Notes: generated from the sequence alone by a model not told the origin. A DNA stretch of 5,964 bases from an uncultured Acidimicrobiia bacterium (GCA_905480085.1 CAJQPD010000271.1:1-5964); one strand, 5' to 3'; counted from the first letter of the stretch, positions 1-5,964 are shown. A program made the numbers and translations.

Positions 1-30
1 GGTCGAGACGCGCTTATGCGCCTTCGAACC
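1..30. other. Imperfect palindrome at window edge
   Basis: This stretch can fold into an interrupted hairpin. GCGC (10-13) pairs with GCGC (18-21) around a TTAT loop. Further out, GGT and CGA at 1-6 pair with TCG and ACC at 24-30 around a bulged A27. It lies downstream of holA on the minus strand and could be part of a transcription end signal or of an RNA structure continuing off the window. It has no T-tract that would make it a clear terminator, and no coding frame here could be recognised. It may be chance folding of GC-rich sequence. Confidence 0.2.
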
Positions 31-63
31 CCCACTCTACCAAACACCGCCCCGACCAGCAGA

Positions 64-88
64 GCTGACGCTGGCTGGTTCCGTCAGC
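64..88 (-). terminator. Hairpin over the holA stop codon, possible terminator
   Basis: A perfect 7-base inverted repeat, GCTGACG (64-70) and CGTCAGC (82-88), encloses an 11-base loop and spans the holA stop codon at 84-86. A competing stem pairs ACCAGC (55-60) with GCTGGT (74-79). In the direction of holA transcription no T-run follows, so this is not a canonical intrinsic terminator. It could act as a weak pause or as a 3' stabilising structure. The repeat is seen directly; a terminating role is inferred from its position only. Confidence 0.25.
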
Positions 89-1049
89 GAGCCCACCGAC
101 AGAGCGCCACCGTGAGTCGTTCCATCGTCAACCGGTAGGTATCTTCCGGTGCCGTCTTCAAGAGATGGTCCGCTCGAACCAGGGCAGCCACCGACAGACG
201 CAAGTTCTCCTCGGAAAAGCTCGCCCGGGATGCGTACAGCTTCTTGGCTTTCCATTCGGGCATGCGGACCTGCTTCTTATACGTTTCGAAGTCGGTTGCG
301 ACGGCCGCCAGCGAACGGGCCCGCAACTGCGCATCGAGCTGGCCGACGAGTTGTAACGGGTGACCGTGCACGAGGAAGTCTTCCAGGTGTTTGAGCGCCA
401 ACCCCACGTCGCCCGCTTCGACGGCGTCGCCATACCCGAATGTGGCAACCTCCGGCCGGTTCTTGAAGCGATCGAGGACCAGCTCCCTGGTAATCGGTTC
501 CCCGGCCATCGCCAGCTGATCCAGGGCCTGACCGATAGACGCCACGTCGGTCCCGAACCGACTGATCAGAGCCTCGGCAGCCGGATTGTCGATCTTCATA
601 CCCCGTGAGCGCAGCTCTTCACCAAGCCAACTGAGCGCCCCCTTCTCGCTGAGCGGGGCAACCTCGACCTTGTTGACCAACTCCCCCAACTTAAGGCTCC
701 GCGGCAATGCTCCGAAAGCGATCATGACGACGAAGCAGGCCTCAGGATCCATCACCGAAAGCAGATCGGACAGGATTACCCCCTCGTGACTCTGGATCCA
801 TTGGGCATTCACAAACTCGACAGCCTGACGATCACCAAAGAGCGACCCGGATTGAATTGCCGGAATCGCAATCTCGAGTTCCGAGCGCATGGGACCGTCA
901 CTGTCGCCTTCCGAGCCCCGCTGGGGTACGTCGATGCGAACCCGACTGGTGGCCCCGAACCGTTCGATCGCGGAGCTGGCTTGGTCGAACAGTTGCTGGC
1001 GTTCGCCAGGACCGTCCCGCTTGCAATACAAGTGAAGGATCGGTTTCAC
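84..1049 (-). CDS. holA: DNA polymerase III subunit delta (clamp loader)
   Basis: This 321-residue protein matches the delta subunit of the replicative clamp loader, which opens the beta sliding clamp so it can be placed on primed DNA. It is cytoplasmic and normally essential. The N-terminal part carries a family-typical SLFGDRQAVEF stretch (69-79), near the usual clamp-contact region. A middle helical section follows (about 130-200). The C-terminal collar domain starts at FGYGDAVEAGD (204-214) and continues through HPLQLVGQLDAQLRAR (230-245), the pattern that best identifies delta. The length is usual, and the family lacks a functional ATP-binding P-loop. The start is GTG at 1049-1047; its bases overlap the upstream TGA as GTGA. 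No Shine-Dalgarno sequence is seen before it, so translation probably depends on the upstream gene. The first 20 residues are divergent from typical delta proteins, but the overall call is firm. Confidence 0.93.
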   Translation of the reverse strand: MKPILHLYCKRDGPGERQQLFDQASSAIERFGATSRVRIDVPQRGSEGDSDGPMRSELEIAIPAIQSGSLFGDRQAVEFVNAQWIQSHEGVILSDLLSVMDPEACFVVMIAFGALPRSLKLGELVNKVEVAPLSEKGALSWLGEELRSRGMKIDNPAAEALISRFGTDVASIGQALDQLAMAGEPITRELVLDRFKNRPEVATFGYGDAVEAGDVGLALKHLEDFLVHGHPLQLVGQLDAQLRARSLAAVATDFETYKKQVRMPEWKAKKLYASRASFSEENLRLSVAALVRADHLLKTAPEDTYRLTMERLTVALCRWAR

Positions 1050-1561
1050 GGGCCGATCAGCAGCGAACCGCTGAACTCATGGAATCCCTCTCCGAGATCA
1101 AACGAAACGGTTTCAGACTCGGTGGCGCCCGGCGCCACCCTGCCGATCGAAATGGGGATGATCTGGCTTCCCATCAAACCCAGGTCTCCCAGAGCAACCG
1201 CCACCGTACCGCGCCAGGTGAACTCGGAGTTGTTGACGACAATGAGCGTTAGATCGGCGGTTTGCAGATCCGAAGACGACGCCTGAATATCTACCGCGAG
1301 ACCCCCACAGATGCCGTCCGTTTGGGCCTGATCGACTGTGATCGCCGCCGAAGAAAGGACGATGGCCTCGCCATCTTCAAAGATCACCGAGAACGGCTTT
1401 TCGACCGCCGCCTCGCAGGTGGCAATGTGGGTAAGGCCCCGCAACGACGAGGTACCAAGCGGAATGATGAACACCGCCAGCAAGGCGACCATCGCAACAC
1501 GTGATTTCAAAATGGACGGCATCAACACAGACCTGGCTGGACTTCGGCGAAGGTTAGTCAC
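1046..1561 (-). CDS. Predicted exported protein of unknown function
   Basis: I do not recognise this family. The 171-residue reading starts at GTG 1561. ATG at codon 14 (1522-1520) is an alternative and would give a classic signal-peptide layout: Lys/Arg in the first residues, then a hydrophobic core (about residues 22-36). The rest looks like one extracellular beta-rich domain. There are two cysteines (C49, C85) that could form a disulphide. Alternating hydrophobic strands run through residues 101-125, and a VAPGATESETVSFDL stretch (142-156) resembles the 'PG-x-S/T' strand turn of Ig-like or CARDB-like sandwich domains. That resemblance is inference from pattern only. The stop codon overlaps the holA start by 4 bases, so the two are co-transcribed and likely translationally coupled. 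A divergent gene starts only 35 bases upstream. It is probably secreted or anchored by its N-terminal helix. Confidence 0.72.
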   Translation of the reverse strand: MTNLRRSPARSVLMPSILKSRVAMVALLAVFIIPLGTSSLRGLTHIATCEAAVEKPFSVIFEDGEAIVLSSAAITVDQAQTDGICGGLAVDIQASSSDLQTADLTLIVVNNSEFTWRGTVAVALGDLGLMGSQIIPISIGRVAPGATESETVSFDLGEGFHEFSGSLLIGP

Positions 1562-1596
1562 CTTTCCTCAAGGTCCGATGGCTACTATCCCGGCCG
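1562..1596. promoter_or_regulatory. Compact divergent promoter region
   Basis: Only 35 bases separate the two divergent starts. On the plus strand TACTAT (1583-1588) resembles a -10 hexamer, and transcription would begin about 7 bases later, at or next to the ATG at 1597. On the minus strand the same bases read GATAGT (1589-1584), also -10-like; a weak TTCATC lies about 18 bases upstream (1613-1608), inside the divergent gene. RNA polymerase could therefore initiate in only one direction at a time. No good -35 is visible for the plus direction. These hexamers are short, so this is a reasoned guess. Confidence 0.35.
1566..1569 (-). promoter_or_regulatory. Ribosome binding site for the exported-protein gene
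   Basis: On the minus strand GAGG lies 4 bases before the GTG at 1561-1559, within a TGAGGAAAG context. This favours the GTG start, although the spacing is short. The downstream ATG at 1522 has only a weak AGG about 9 bases before it. The signal-peptide layout would suit either start, so the choice remains open. Confidence 0.4.
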
Positions 1597-2427
1597 ATGG
1601 CTGCGCCGATGAAACACTTGAATTACGAACGTACCCGCTGGCTACTCCTCCTGGCCGGGCTTGTCATCCTGGGCGGGATTGCGGCGATCATGTTCGCTCG
1701 CCGGGTCGACCCGGTGGAAGTTGCCGCCACGATTCTTTTCCTTCCGGTTTTCATGTCGTTTCTCATGTTCGGACTGCGCGGCGGGCTGATCGCCGGAGTT
1801 CTCGCATCCCTCGCCTATCTGTATCTTCGGTATCCAGCCATCGACGCGGTGGGTGCCGATCGGTTCATAGGGTTGTTGGTGACCCGTACCGTTGGCTACC
1901 TATCGTTCGGCGCGGCGGGCGGCTGGGCGTCCTCGATACTCAAAACCTCCATCACCAAGCTCGACCTTTACGACCACATCGACAGCGAAACCGGCCTTTA
2001 CAACTCTCGCTACCTCATCGACACGATCGATCTTGAGAAGTCACGAGCCGTTCGATACGAAAAGATCTTCTCGGTCGTCACGATCGAACAAACTCTCACT
2101 GCCACCGGCAAGGCCAGGCTGCGACTCATTAGGGAAATCGCCGCCAGTATTCGCACCGGCACCCGCACCGTCGATCAGGTCATCCACGCCACCGACGATG
2201 GGATTGACATTTTTAGTGTGGTTCTCCCGGAGACCGGCCCTGAGGGATCGGCCATTTTCGCCACGAAACTGACCCAGCAGATCGACGCGGCCCCGTTTTC
2301 GATCAAATCGGGTGGTTGGACGACGACAACGGTGACCTTTCCCAATGACGAGACCGGGGTCGAGCAGCTCGTGTCTCGATTCCGATCGATCGTCAAGGCC
2401 GACTTTCCTGAAACGGCAACCGTATAA
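1597..2427 (+). CDS. Membrane protein with degenerate GGDEF domain
   Basis: This 276-residue protein has about four membrane helices (roughly 14-33, 42-59, 61-77 and 90-112) followed by a cytoplasmic domain with the GGDEF fold pattern. The domain entry motif is clear: DSETGLYNSRYL (129-140) matches the usual D-x-L-T-G-L-x-N-R-R. About 73 residues later GIDIF (202-206), followed by SVVLPET, sits where GGDEF and its following strand belong, and a TTVTFPNDETGVEQLVSRF segment matches the domain's end. Key catalytic features are missing. The second Gly and the Glu of GGDEF are Ile and Ile; the metal-binding IDxD strand reads TIEQ (162-165); the FKxxND and GHxxGD motifs are absent; and there is no RxxD inhibitory site. 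It is therefore unlikely to make cyclic di-GMP and may bind a nucleotide or act as a structural or sensing module. No Shine-Dalgarno sequence precedes ATG 1597 or the alternative ATG 1609, which suggests a leaderless transcript. Confidence 0.8.
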   Translation: MAAPMKHLNYERTRWLLLLAGLVILGGIAAIMFARRVDPVEVAATILFLPVFMSFLMFGLRGGLIAGVLASLAYLYLRYPAIDAVGADRFIGLLVTRTVGYLSFGAAGGWASSILKTSITKLDLYDHIDSETGLYNSRYLIDTIDLEKSRAVRYEKIFSVVTIEQTLTATGKARLRLIREIAASIRTGTRTVDQVIHATDDGIDIFSVVLPETGPEGSAIFATKLTQQIDAAPFSIKSGGWTTTTVTFPNDETGVEQLVSRFRSIVKADFPETATV

Positions 2428-4534
2428 CAACGTCGCCATCGAGGTCGGTCCGCCACACCTTCATGCCGGCACCTACGAGGGTTTTCAAGACGAGCGGATC
2501 GGGATGACCGAACGAGTTCTCGCCAACCATGATCACCGCAGTGGTGGCATGTGATGCGCGGAGCCAATCGGGATCATTGGTGGCCGAACCGTGATGCGGA
2601 ACCTTCAGAATGTCCGACGGTATCTCGCCGAGTTCATGCTGTGCGAGCGCTTCGGCGTCGCCGGCGAGAAGGATTGACGTACCCGCCAGCGTAAGACGCA
2701 GCACAATCGATTGATCATTGAGATTGTCATAACGGCGAAGAGGCCCGAACATCTCGATCTGAATGTCACCAAGACCGAATCGGCCGTGAGATGGGGGGAC
2801 GCTGATTGGCACGCCTTTCGCTGCCAGCACCTGCTCGAGCTGATCGAATTGGGGGCCGGACTCGGGCGACCCGGGGTGCCAGAACGATCCGACCTCGAAC
2901 CGCTCGATCACGCCAAGAAATCCGGCCAGATGATCAGCGTGAGGGTGAGACAGAATGAGCAGATCAATCCGGTCGACGTCATAGCGTCGAAGCCCGGCCA
3001 TCAGCTCAGGAGGATCCGGTCCTCCATCAAGGAGAATCACCTCCCCACCGGACCCAAAAACCAGGATGGCATCGCCCTGCCCGACATCAAGAAACACCAC
3101 GGCGGGTCCGGGTGGTCGCCCTCCGTGGACCACGTTGATGACGACAAAGAGAGCGACCGCCACCACCGCGGCCGGACGGATGGCCCGGTACCGGAGCATC
3201 CACAGCCCGGCCATCAACACCCCGAACCCCACCCATCCGACTTGCGGCCAGTCGGCCGCGGCGTGGGCGATCGCCAAAACCACCGATGCCAGCCCGACGG
3301 CCAACCTGGTGATCCATTCGGCCCCAACGAGTACCCCCACCCCTCCCGTGGCAGTGGCGGCCGCGACAAGTGGAGCGGCCACCACATTGGCGATCGGTGA
3401 CAGGACCGGGACAGAACCGAAGTGATACAACAGCAACGGGGCCACCGCCAGTTGTGCACCCATCGTTACCGAGACCGCCGACCCCAGGAAGGCGGGGCGG
3501 ATTCTCGGGAAGGCCCTCGTGGACGCCATGACGCCCAGGGTGGCGGCCACCGATAGCTGAAATCCGACGCTGCCCGCCATCTCGCCCGACCACACCAAAA
3601 GACCGAAGACCGATACCCCCAGCGCCGACCATCCTGACAAGGGAAGACCCGCCGCCCGACTCACGAGGAAGATCCCGGCCATGACCGCCGCCCGCAGGAC
3701 GGATGGTTCCCACCTCGTGACAACGACAAACACAGCCAACCCGACCAATCCGAAGATGGCCCGACGCCGCGGGCCTCCCGCAAGCGGACCGATCACCAGC
3801 CACCAGAGTCCAAGAAAGAGCGCAACATTGCTACCGGACACGGCCACGAAGTGGGTAAGGCCGGCCCGCCGAAGAACGTCATAATCCACATCTGAGAGCT
3901 GGCGGGTGTCCCCGATGAGAAACCCGGAAACCAGGGCGGCGCCGGGATGGCCTTCCCAGCGGGCCAACCCGTTGGAAACTCGATCGCGCAGGAGATTGGC
4001 GGTCGCCGTCAGGGGGCCCTCTGCGCCAGGGACTGACTCGACCTTTCGGGCCCGCAGGCGACCTTGAAACGGTCGTCCGGCCATCCGACCTCCGGCCGAA
4101 GTCAGCCGACCGGTCACGATGACGGTCTCCCCCGCCACCGGACGACCCGGTGGCCCGTCCAGCGTTACCGCTACGCGGGGTCCATCCCACCGAATCCACT
4201 CGTCGCCAAGCCGAACGGCCTGCGGTTCCAGCAGGAATTGTCCGTCGACCGGATCCGAGCCGACCCGCCCCGACGTCACAATCGGACCGTCGGTCAGATC
4301 GACCTCGCTGGCCCTGGCATGGGCCAGCGAGCCCGAACCCACCCCCACCACGACGGCGACAACCAGGGCGAAAGCGCGATACGAAGACCTCCACACCCCG
4401 ACCACCAGCAGGGCCCCGATTACTGTCGCCACCAACCAGACTCTCGATGCGGCGGCGATCCCCACCCAGGCAGCGGCGGCCATCGCCAGGGTCGCCTGTC
4501 CCACCTGATCTGGGAGTGTGAGGCGGTCGATCAC
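2393..4534 (-). CDS. comEC: ComEC/Rec2 DNA uptake channel protein
   Basis: This 713-residue protein is a complete ComEC, the inner-membrane channel through which single-stranded DNA enters during natural transformation. In order, it has short N-terminal membrane helices (about 15-72), an OB-like domain (about 83-170), the multi-helix Competence core (about 190-470) and a C-terminal metallo-beta-lactamase-type domain (about 477-707). The core carries the family stretch GLTHFVAVSGSNVAL (225-239) and the NVVAAPLV segment (383-390). The C-terminal domain keeps DVGQGDA (483-489), DGG (503-505), the metal motif SHPHADH (529-535), NDQS (606-609), AGDAE (624-628) and PHHGS (646-650), so its presumed nuclease site looks intact. 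The start is GTG at 4534-4532, overlapping the comEA stop as GTGA. Its last 35 bases overlap the convergent GGDEF-like gene. I see no frameshift. Confidence 0.95.
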   Translation of the reverse strand: MIDRLTLPDQVGQATLAMAAAAWVGIAAASRVWLVATVIGALLVVGVWRSSYRAFALVVAVVVGVGSGSLAHARASEVDLTDGPIVTSGRVGSDPVDGQFLLEPQAVRLGDEWIRWDGPRVAVTLDGPPGRPVAGETVIVTGRLTSAGGRMAGRPFQGRLRARKVESVPGAEGPLTATANLLRDRVSNGLARWEGHPGAALVSGFLIGDTRQLSDVDYDVLRRAGLTHFVAVSGSNVALFLGLWWLVIGPLAGGPRRRAIFGLVGLAVFVVVTRWEPSVLRAAVMAGIFLVSRAAGLPLSGWSALGVSVFGLLVWSGEMAGSVGFQLSVAATLGVMASTRAFPRIRPAFLGSAVSVTMGAQLAVAPLLLYHFGSVPVLSPIANVVAAPLVAAATATGGVGVLVGAEWITRLAVGLASVVLAIAHAAADWPQVGWVGFGVLMAGLWMLRYRAIRPAAVVAVALFVVINVVHGGRPPGPAVVFLDVGQGDAILVFGSGGEVILLDGGPDPPELMAGLRRYDVDRIDLLILSHPHADHLAGFLGVIERFEVGSFWHPGSPESGPQFDQLEQVLAAKGVPISVPPSHGRFGLGDIQIEMFGPLRRYDNLNDQSIVLRLTLAGTSILLAGDAEALAQHELGEIPSDILKVPHHGSATNDPDWLRASHATTAVIMVGENSFGHPDPLVLKTLVGAGMKVWRTDLDGDVVIRLPFQESRP

Positions 4535-5064
4535 GGAACCCGGACGGACTCACGAAGTGACGCCAGCTTCGCTTCACCGATCCCGGGAACGTCGAGCAAG
4601 TCTTCGACCGACCCGAACGCACCGTTCTGCGTTCGGAAGGCCACGATTCTCTCTGCCAGGACGGGGCCGACTCCTGGCAACGTCTCGAGGGTGGCGGCAT
4701 CTGCCGAGTTGATGGGAATCCGCCCATCGCCATCCGGCGCCGACCCAGAAGTCTCCGTTGGCACGATGATCTGTTCGCCGTCATGGACGATTGCTGCCAG
4801 GTTGATCGCTTCCAAAACAGCCGCAGGCGACACGCCTCCCGCCGCGGCCACAACGTCGGCAACCCGACTGTCGGCCGGAACCACCACTACCCCCGGTGAC
4901 ACAACCGCCCCCGAGACATGAACCAAAATCGAGCCGGTCGAAGACGTGCCTACTTCCACGACCGCGGTCGGTTGTGGCTCGGGCACATCGGCCGAATTCC
5001 AGACATAGACAAGCCCGGCGGCCGCCACCACAGCCAGACCCGCCAGAGCGACGACCCGCTCCAT
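4531..5064 (-). CDS. comEA: ComEA DNA-binding competence protein
   Basis: ComEA binds incoming double-stranded DNA outside the membrane and hands it to ComEC. This 177-residue protein has an N-terminal membrane anchor (about 4-22), a Pro/Val linker, an SLBB domain (about 46-102, with HVSGAVVSPGVV at 49-60 and INLAAIVHDGEQIIVP at 87-102), then a Ser/Gly/Asp linker. It ends in a helix-hairpin-helix pair (about 117-172) with INSADAATLETLPGVGP (118-134) and VPGIG (159-163). This SLBB plus HhH layout is the usual Gram-positive form. The open frame runs upstream to 5271, but ATG 5064 is chosen: it has a purine-rich binding site just ahead and puts the anchor helix at the N-terminus, and a longer form would run into the divergent gene. 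Its stop overlaps the comEC start by 4 bases, so the two form an operon. Confidence 0.92.
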   Translation of the reverse strand: MERVVALAGLAVVAAAGLVYVWNSADVPEPQPTAVVEVGTSSTGSILVHVSGAVVSPGVVVVPADSRVADVVAAAGGVSPAAVLEAINLAAIVHDGEQIIVPTETSGSAPDGDGRIPINSADAATLETLPGVGPVLAERIVAFRTQNGAFGSVEDLLDVPGIGEAKLASLRESVRVP

Positions 5065-5068
5065 GCGT

Positions 5069-5075
5069 CCCCTTT
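5069..5075 (-). promoter_or_regulatory. Ribosome binding site fixing the comEA start
   Basis: On the minus strand AAAGGGG ends 4 bases before the ATG at 5064-5062. It supports that start over the longer open frame reaching 5271. The spacing is slightly short but acceptable. Confidence 0.6.
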
Positions 5076-5142
5076 CCAGCCACCGGTGCCGGTATTCGTA
5101 CCACGGCCAGCCAGGTTCAGGAAGGGGTATGGTGGTCTTCTC

Positions 5143-5173
5143 ATATGAGGGGACCCTCCAGAACATGAGGGTC
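5143..5173. repeat. Direct and inverted repeats upstream of ppk2
   Basis: ATATGAGGG (5143-5151) and ACATGAGGG (5163-5171) are near-identical direct repeats 20 bases apart, about two helical turns. GACCCTC (5152-5158) and GAGGGTC (5167-5173) form a perfect 7-base inverted repeat with an 8-base loop. GAGGG (5147-5151) can also pair with CCCTC (5154-5158). The arrangement could be an operator for a regulator, or alternative hairpins in the ppk2 leader RNA. The repeats are seen directly; the function is inferred from position. Confidence 0.4.
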
Positions 5174-5203
5174 GGCCTGTGGCAGCCAGTAGCCCCAAGC
5201 GAG

Positions 5204-5208
5204 AGGAG
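5204..5208 (+). promoter_or_regulatory. Ribosome binding site fixing the ppk2 start
   Basis: AGGAG lies 5 bases before the GTG at 5214. An in-frame TAG at 5190-5192 rules out any start further upstream, so the GTG start is well supported. Confidence 0.8.
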
Positions 5209-5213
5209 CTGTC

Positions 5214-5964
5214 GTGGATCAATACCGTGTCGAACCCGGATCGAGTGTCGACCTTTCAACCTTGGATCCATCTGGCGGTGAGGCGCTCGCCGGCGGCAAA
5301 CGAGAAGGCAAGGCGGCCCTCCGCTCCTTGAACGTCGAACTGGAATCTCTCCAAGAGCTCCTGTACGCGCAAGACAAGCACAAGATTCTCATCGTCCTGC
5401 AGGCCATGGATACCGGCGGTAAAGACGGGACAATCCGCCACGTGTTCGAGGGTGTCAATCCGCAGGGCGTCAGCGTTGCTTCATTCAAGAAGCCGACGGA
5501 TACGGAACTCGCCCATGACTACTTGTGGCGGGTTCATTCTCGGACACCCGGATCAGGACAGATCGTGATCTTCAACCGCTCCCACTACGAGGACGTTCTC
5601 GTGGTGCGGGTTCATGACCTGGTCCCGGCCGAGCGGTGGGAGAAACGGTATGAGCACATCAACAATTTTGAACAACTCCTCGTTGATGAAGGCACCACGA
5701 TCCTCAAATTCTTCCTTCATATATCGAAAGAAGAACAAAAGGAGCGTCTCGAGGATCGGCTGGCTACGCCGGACAAACATTGGAAATTCGCCATGGGAGA
5801 TCTGGCAGAGCGGGAACGCTGGAGTGACTATCAGGCCGCCTACGAATCGGTCTTGACCCGTACCTCGACCGAGGCGGCCCCCTGGTACGTGGTACCCGCC
5901 GACCGGAAGTGGTATCGGAACCTGGTCATCTCGCGGGTCATTGTCGACACGCTCAAAGGCCTCA
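5214..5964 (+). CDS. ppk2: PPK2-family polyphosphate kinase, 3' truncated by window
   Basis: Polyphosphate kinase 2 enzymes move phosphate between inorganic polyphosphate and nucleotides in the cytoplasm. 250 codons are present and the frame is still open at the window end; most of the domain is here and perhaps a few tens of residues are missing. The Walker A region is MDTGGKDGTIRHVF (65-78), followed by GVNPQGV (80-86). The Walker B region is IFNRSHYEDVLVVRVH (119-134), and the lid-type segment RLATPDKHWKF is at 182-192. The last segment, APWYVVPADRKWYRNL (222-237), is also family-typical. The overall pattern resembles the PPK2_rel_1 type, sometimes grouped as class III (AMP and ADP phosphorylation); that subclass is inference. 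It is transcribed away from comEA. A stretch near 5660-5740 is more AT-rich than its surroundings, without breaking the frame. Confidence 0.93.
   Translation, partial: MDQYRVEPGSSVDLSTLDPSGGEALAGGKREGKAALRSLNVELESLQELLYAQDKHKILIVLQAMDTGGKDGTIRHVFEGVNPQGVSVASFKKPTDTELAHDYLWRVHSRTPGSGQIVIFNRSHYEDVLVVRVHDLVPAERWEKRYEHINNFEQLLVDEGTTILKFFLHISKEEQKERLEDRLATPDKHWKFAMGDLAERERWSDYQAAYESVLTRTSTEAAPWYVVPADRKWYRNLVISRVIVDTLKGL

Larger units (their letters stand above)
5065..5213. promoter_or_regulatory. Divergent comEA / ppk2 intergenic control region
   Basis: These 149 bases must hold the promoters for the leftward comEA-comEC operon and the rightward polyphosphate kinase gene. No strong sigma-70 pair stands out. 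TATGGT (5128-5133) and TCATAT (5141-5146) are weak -10-like words on the plus strand. On the minus strand a TACGAA or GAATAC near 5095-5102 is equally weak. An 8-base palindrome, CACCGGTG, sits at 5081-5088 in the presumed comEA leader. The repeat cluster at 5143-5173 is listed separately. Confidence 0.5.

Noticed and set aside
20..40. TTCGAA with neighbouring G/C runs, like a tRNA T-loop
   Set aside because: The flanking five-base arms do not pair on either strand (GCGCC against CCCCA), and no acceptor stem or anticodon arm could be built.
1701..1714. Perfect 14-base palindrome CCGGGTCGACCCGG
   Set aside because: It lies inside the GGDEF-like gene and encodes part of an Arg-Val-Asp-Pro loop between membrane helices; a single GC-rich palindrome here is best explained by chance and codon choice.
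1338..2036. 232-codon plus-strand open frame crossing the divergent promoter region
   Set aside because: It overlaps the exported-protein gene in antisense and the GGDEF-like gene out of frame, and the product is low-complexity Arg/His/Pro-rich without a recognisable motif.
3879..4862. Long 327-codon open frame on the minus strand overlapping comEC and comEA
   Set aside because: It is an out-of-frame shadow of two well-recognised genes; the translation is rich in Arg, Gly and Ser with no domain, as expected from GC-rich antisense or shifted frames.
4064..4921. 285-codon plus-strand open frame antisense to comEC and comEA
   Set aside because: Its composition is Pro/Arg/Thr/Ser-rich low complexity, without domains, and it mirrors strongly supported genes on the other strand.
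5065..5271. Longer N-terminus for comEA reaching 5271
   Set aside because: It would bury the membrane anchor after 70 unrelated residues and overlap the start of the divergent ppk2 gene, while ATG 5064 has a good binding site.

Overview
This 6-kb, GC-rich (roughly 60% by eye) window is ordinary bacterial chromosome with almost no intergenic space. The competence DNA-uptake pair comEA-comEC lies near holA, as is common in Actinobacteria. GTG starts are frequent, gene junctions overlap by 4 bases, and one start may be leaderless. I infer an actinobacterium, possibly an Acidimicrobiia-like lineage; the lineage is a guess from gene style and was not tested by search.

Layout. Positions 1-83 are non-coding and contain hairpin-forming sequence downstream of holA. 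Positions 84-1049 (minus) encode holA, the DNA polymerase III delta subunit. It overlaps by 4 bases a small predicted exported protein of unknown function (1046-1561, minus). A 35-base gap then separates this pair from a divergent plus-strand gene (1597-2427). That gene encodes a four-helix membrane protein with a degenerate GGDEF domain, in which the signature reads GIDIF. Its 3' end overlaps by 35 bases, tail to tail, the end of comEC (2393-4534, minus). comEC overlaps comEA (4531-5064, minus) by 4 bases. A 149-base divergent intergenic region with short direct and inverted repeats leads to a PPK2-family polyphosphate kinase gene (5214 onward, plus), cut by the window edge after 250 codons.

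How the genes relate. comEA and comEC form a clear operon for DNA binding and transport across the membrane. holA is translationally coupled to the exported-protein gene and belongs to replication. The GGDEF-like gene sits between comEC and the holA pair on the opposite strand, breaking the frequent comEC-holA adjacency. The PPK2 gene serves polyphosphate/nucleotide metabolism and shares only the divergent control region with comEA.

I see no mobile element, CRISPR array, tRNA or rRNA gene, and no clearly new multi-gene system. The most unusual items are the catalytically dead-looking GGDEF membrane protein, the uncharacterised exported protein coupled to holA, and the repeat cluster upstream of ppk2.
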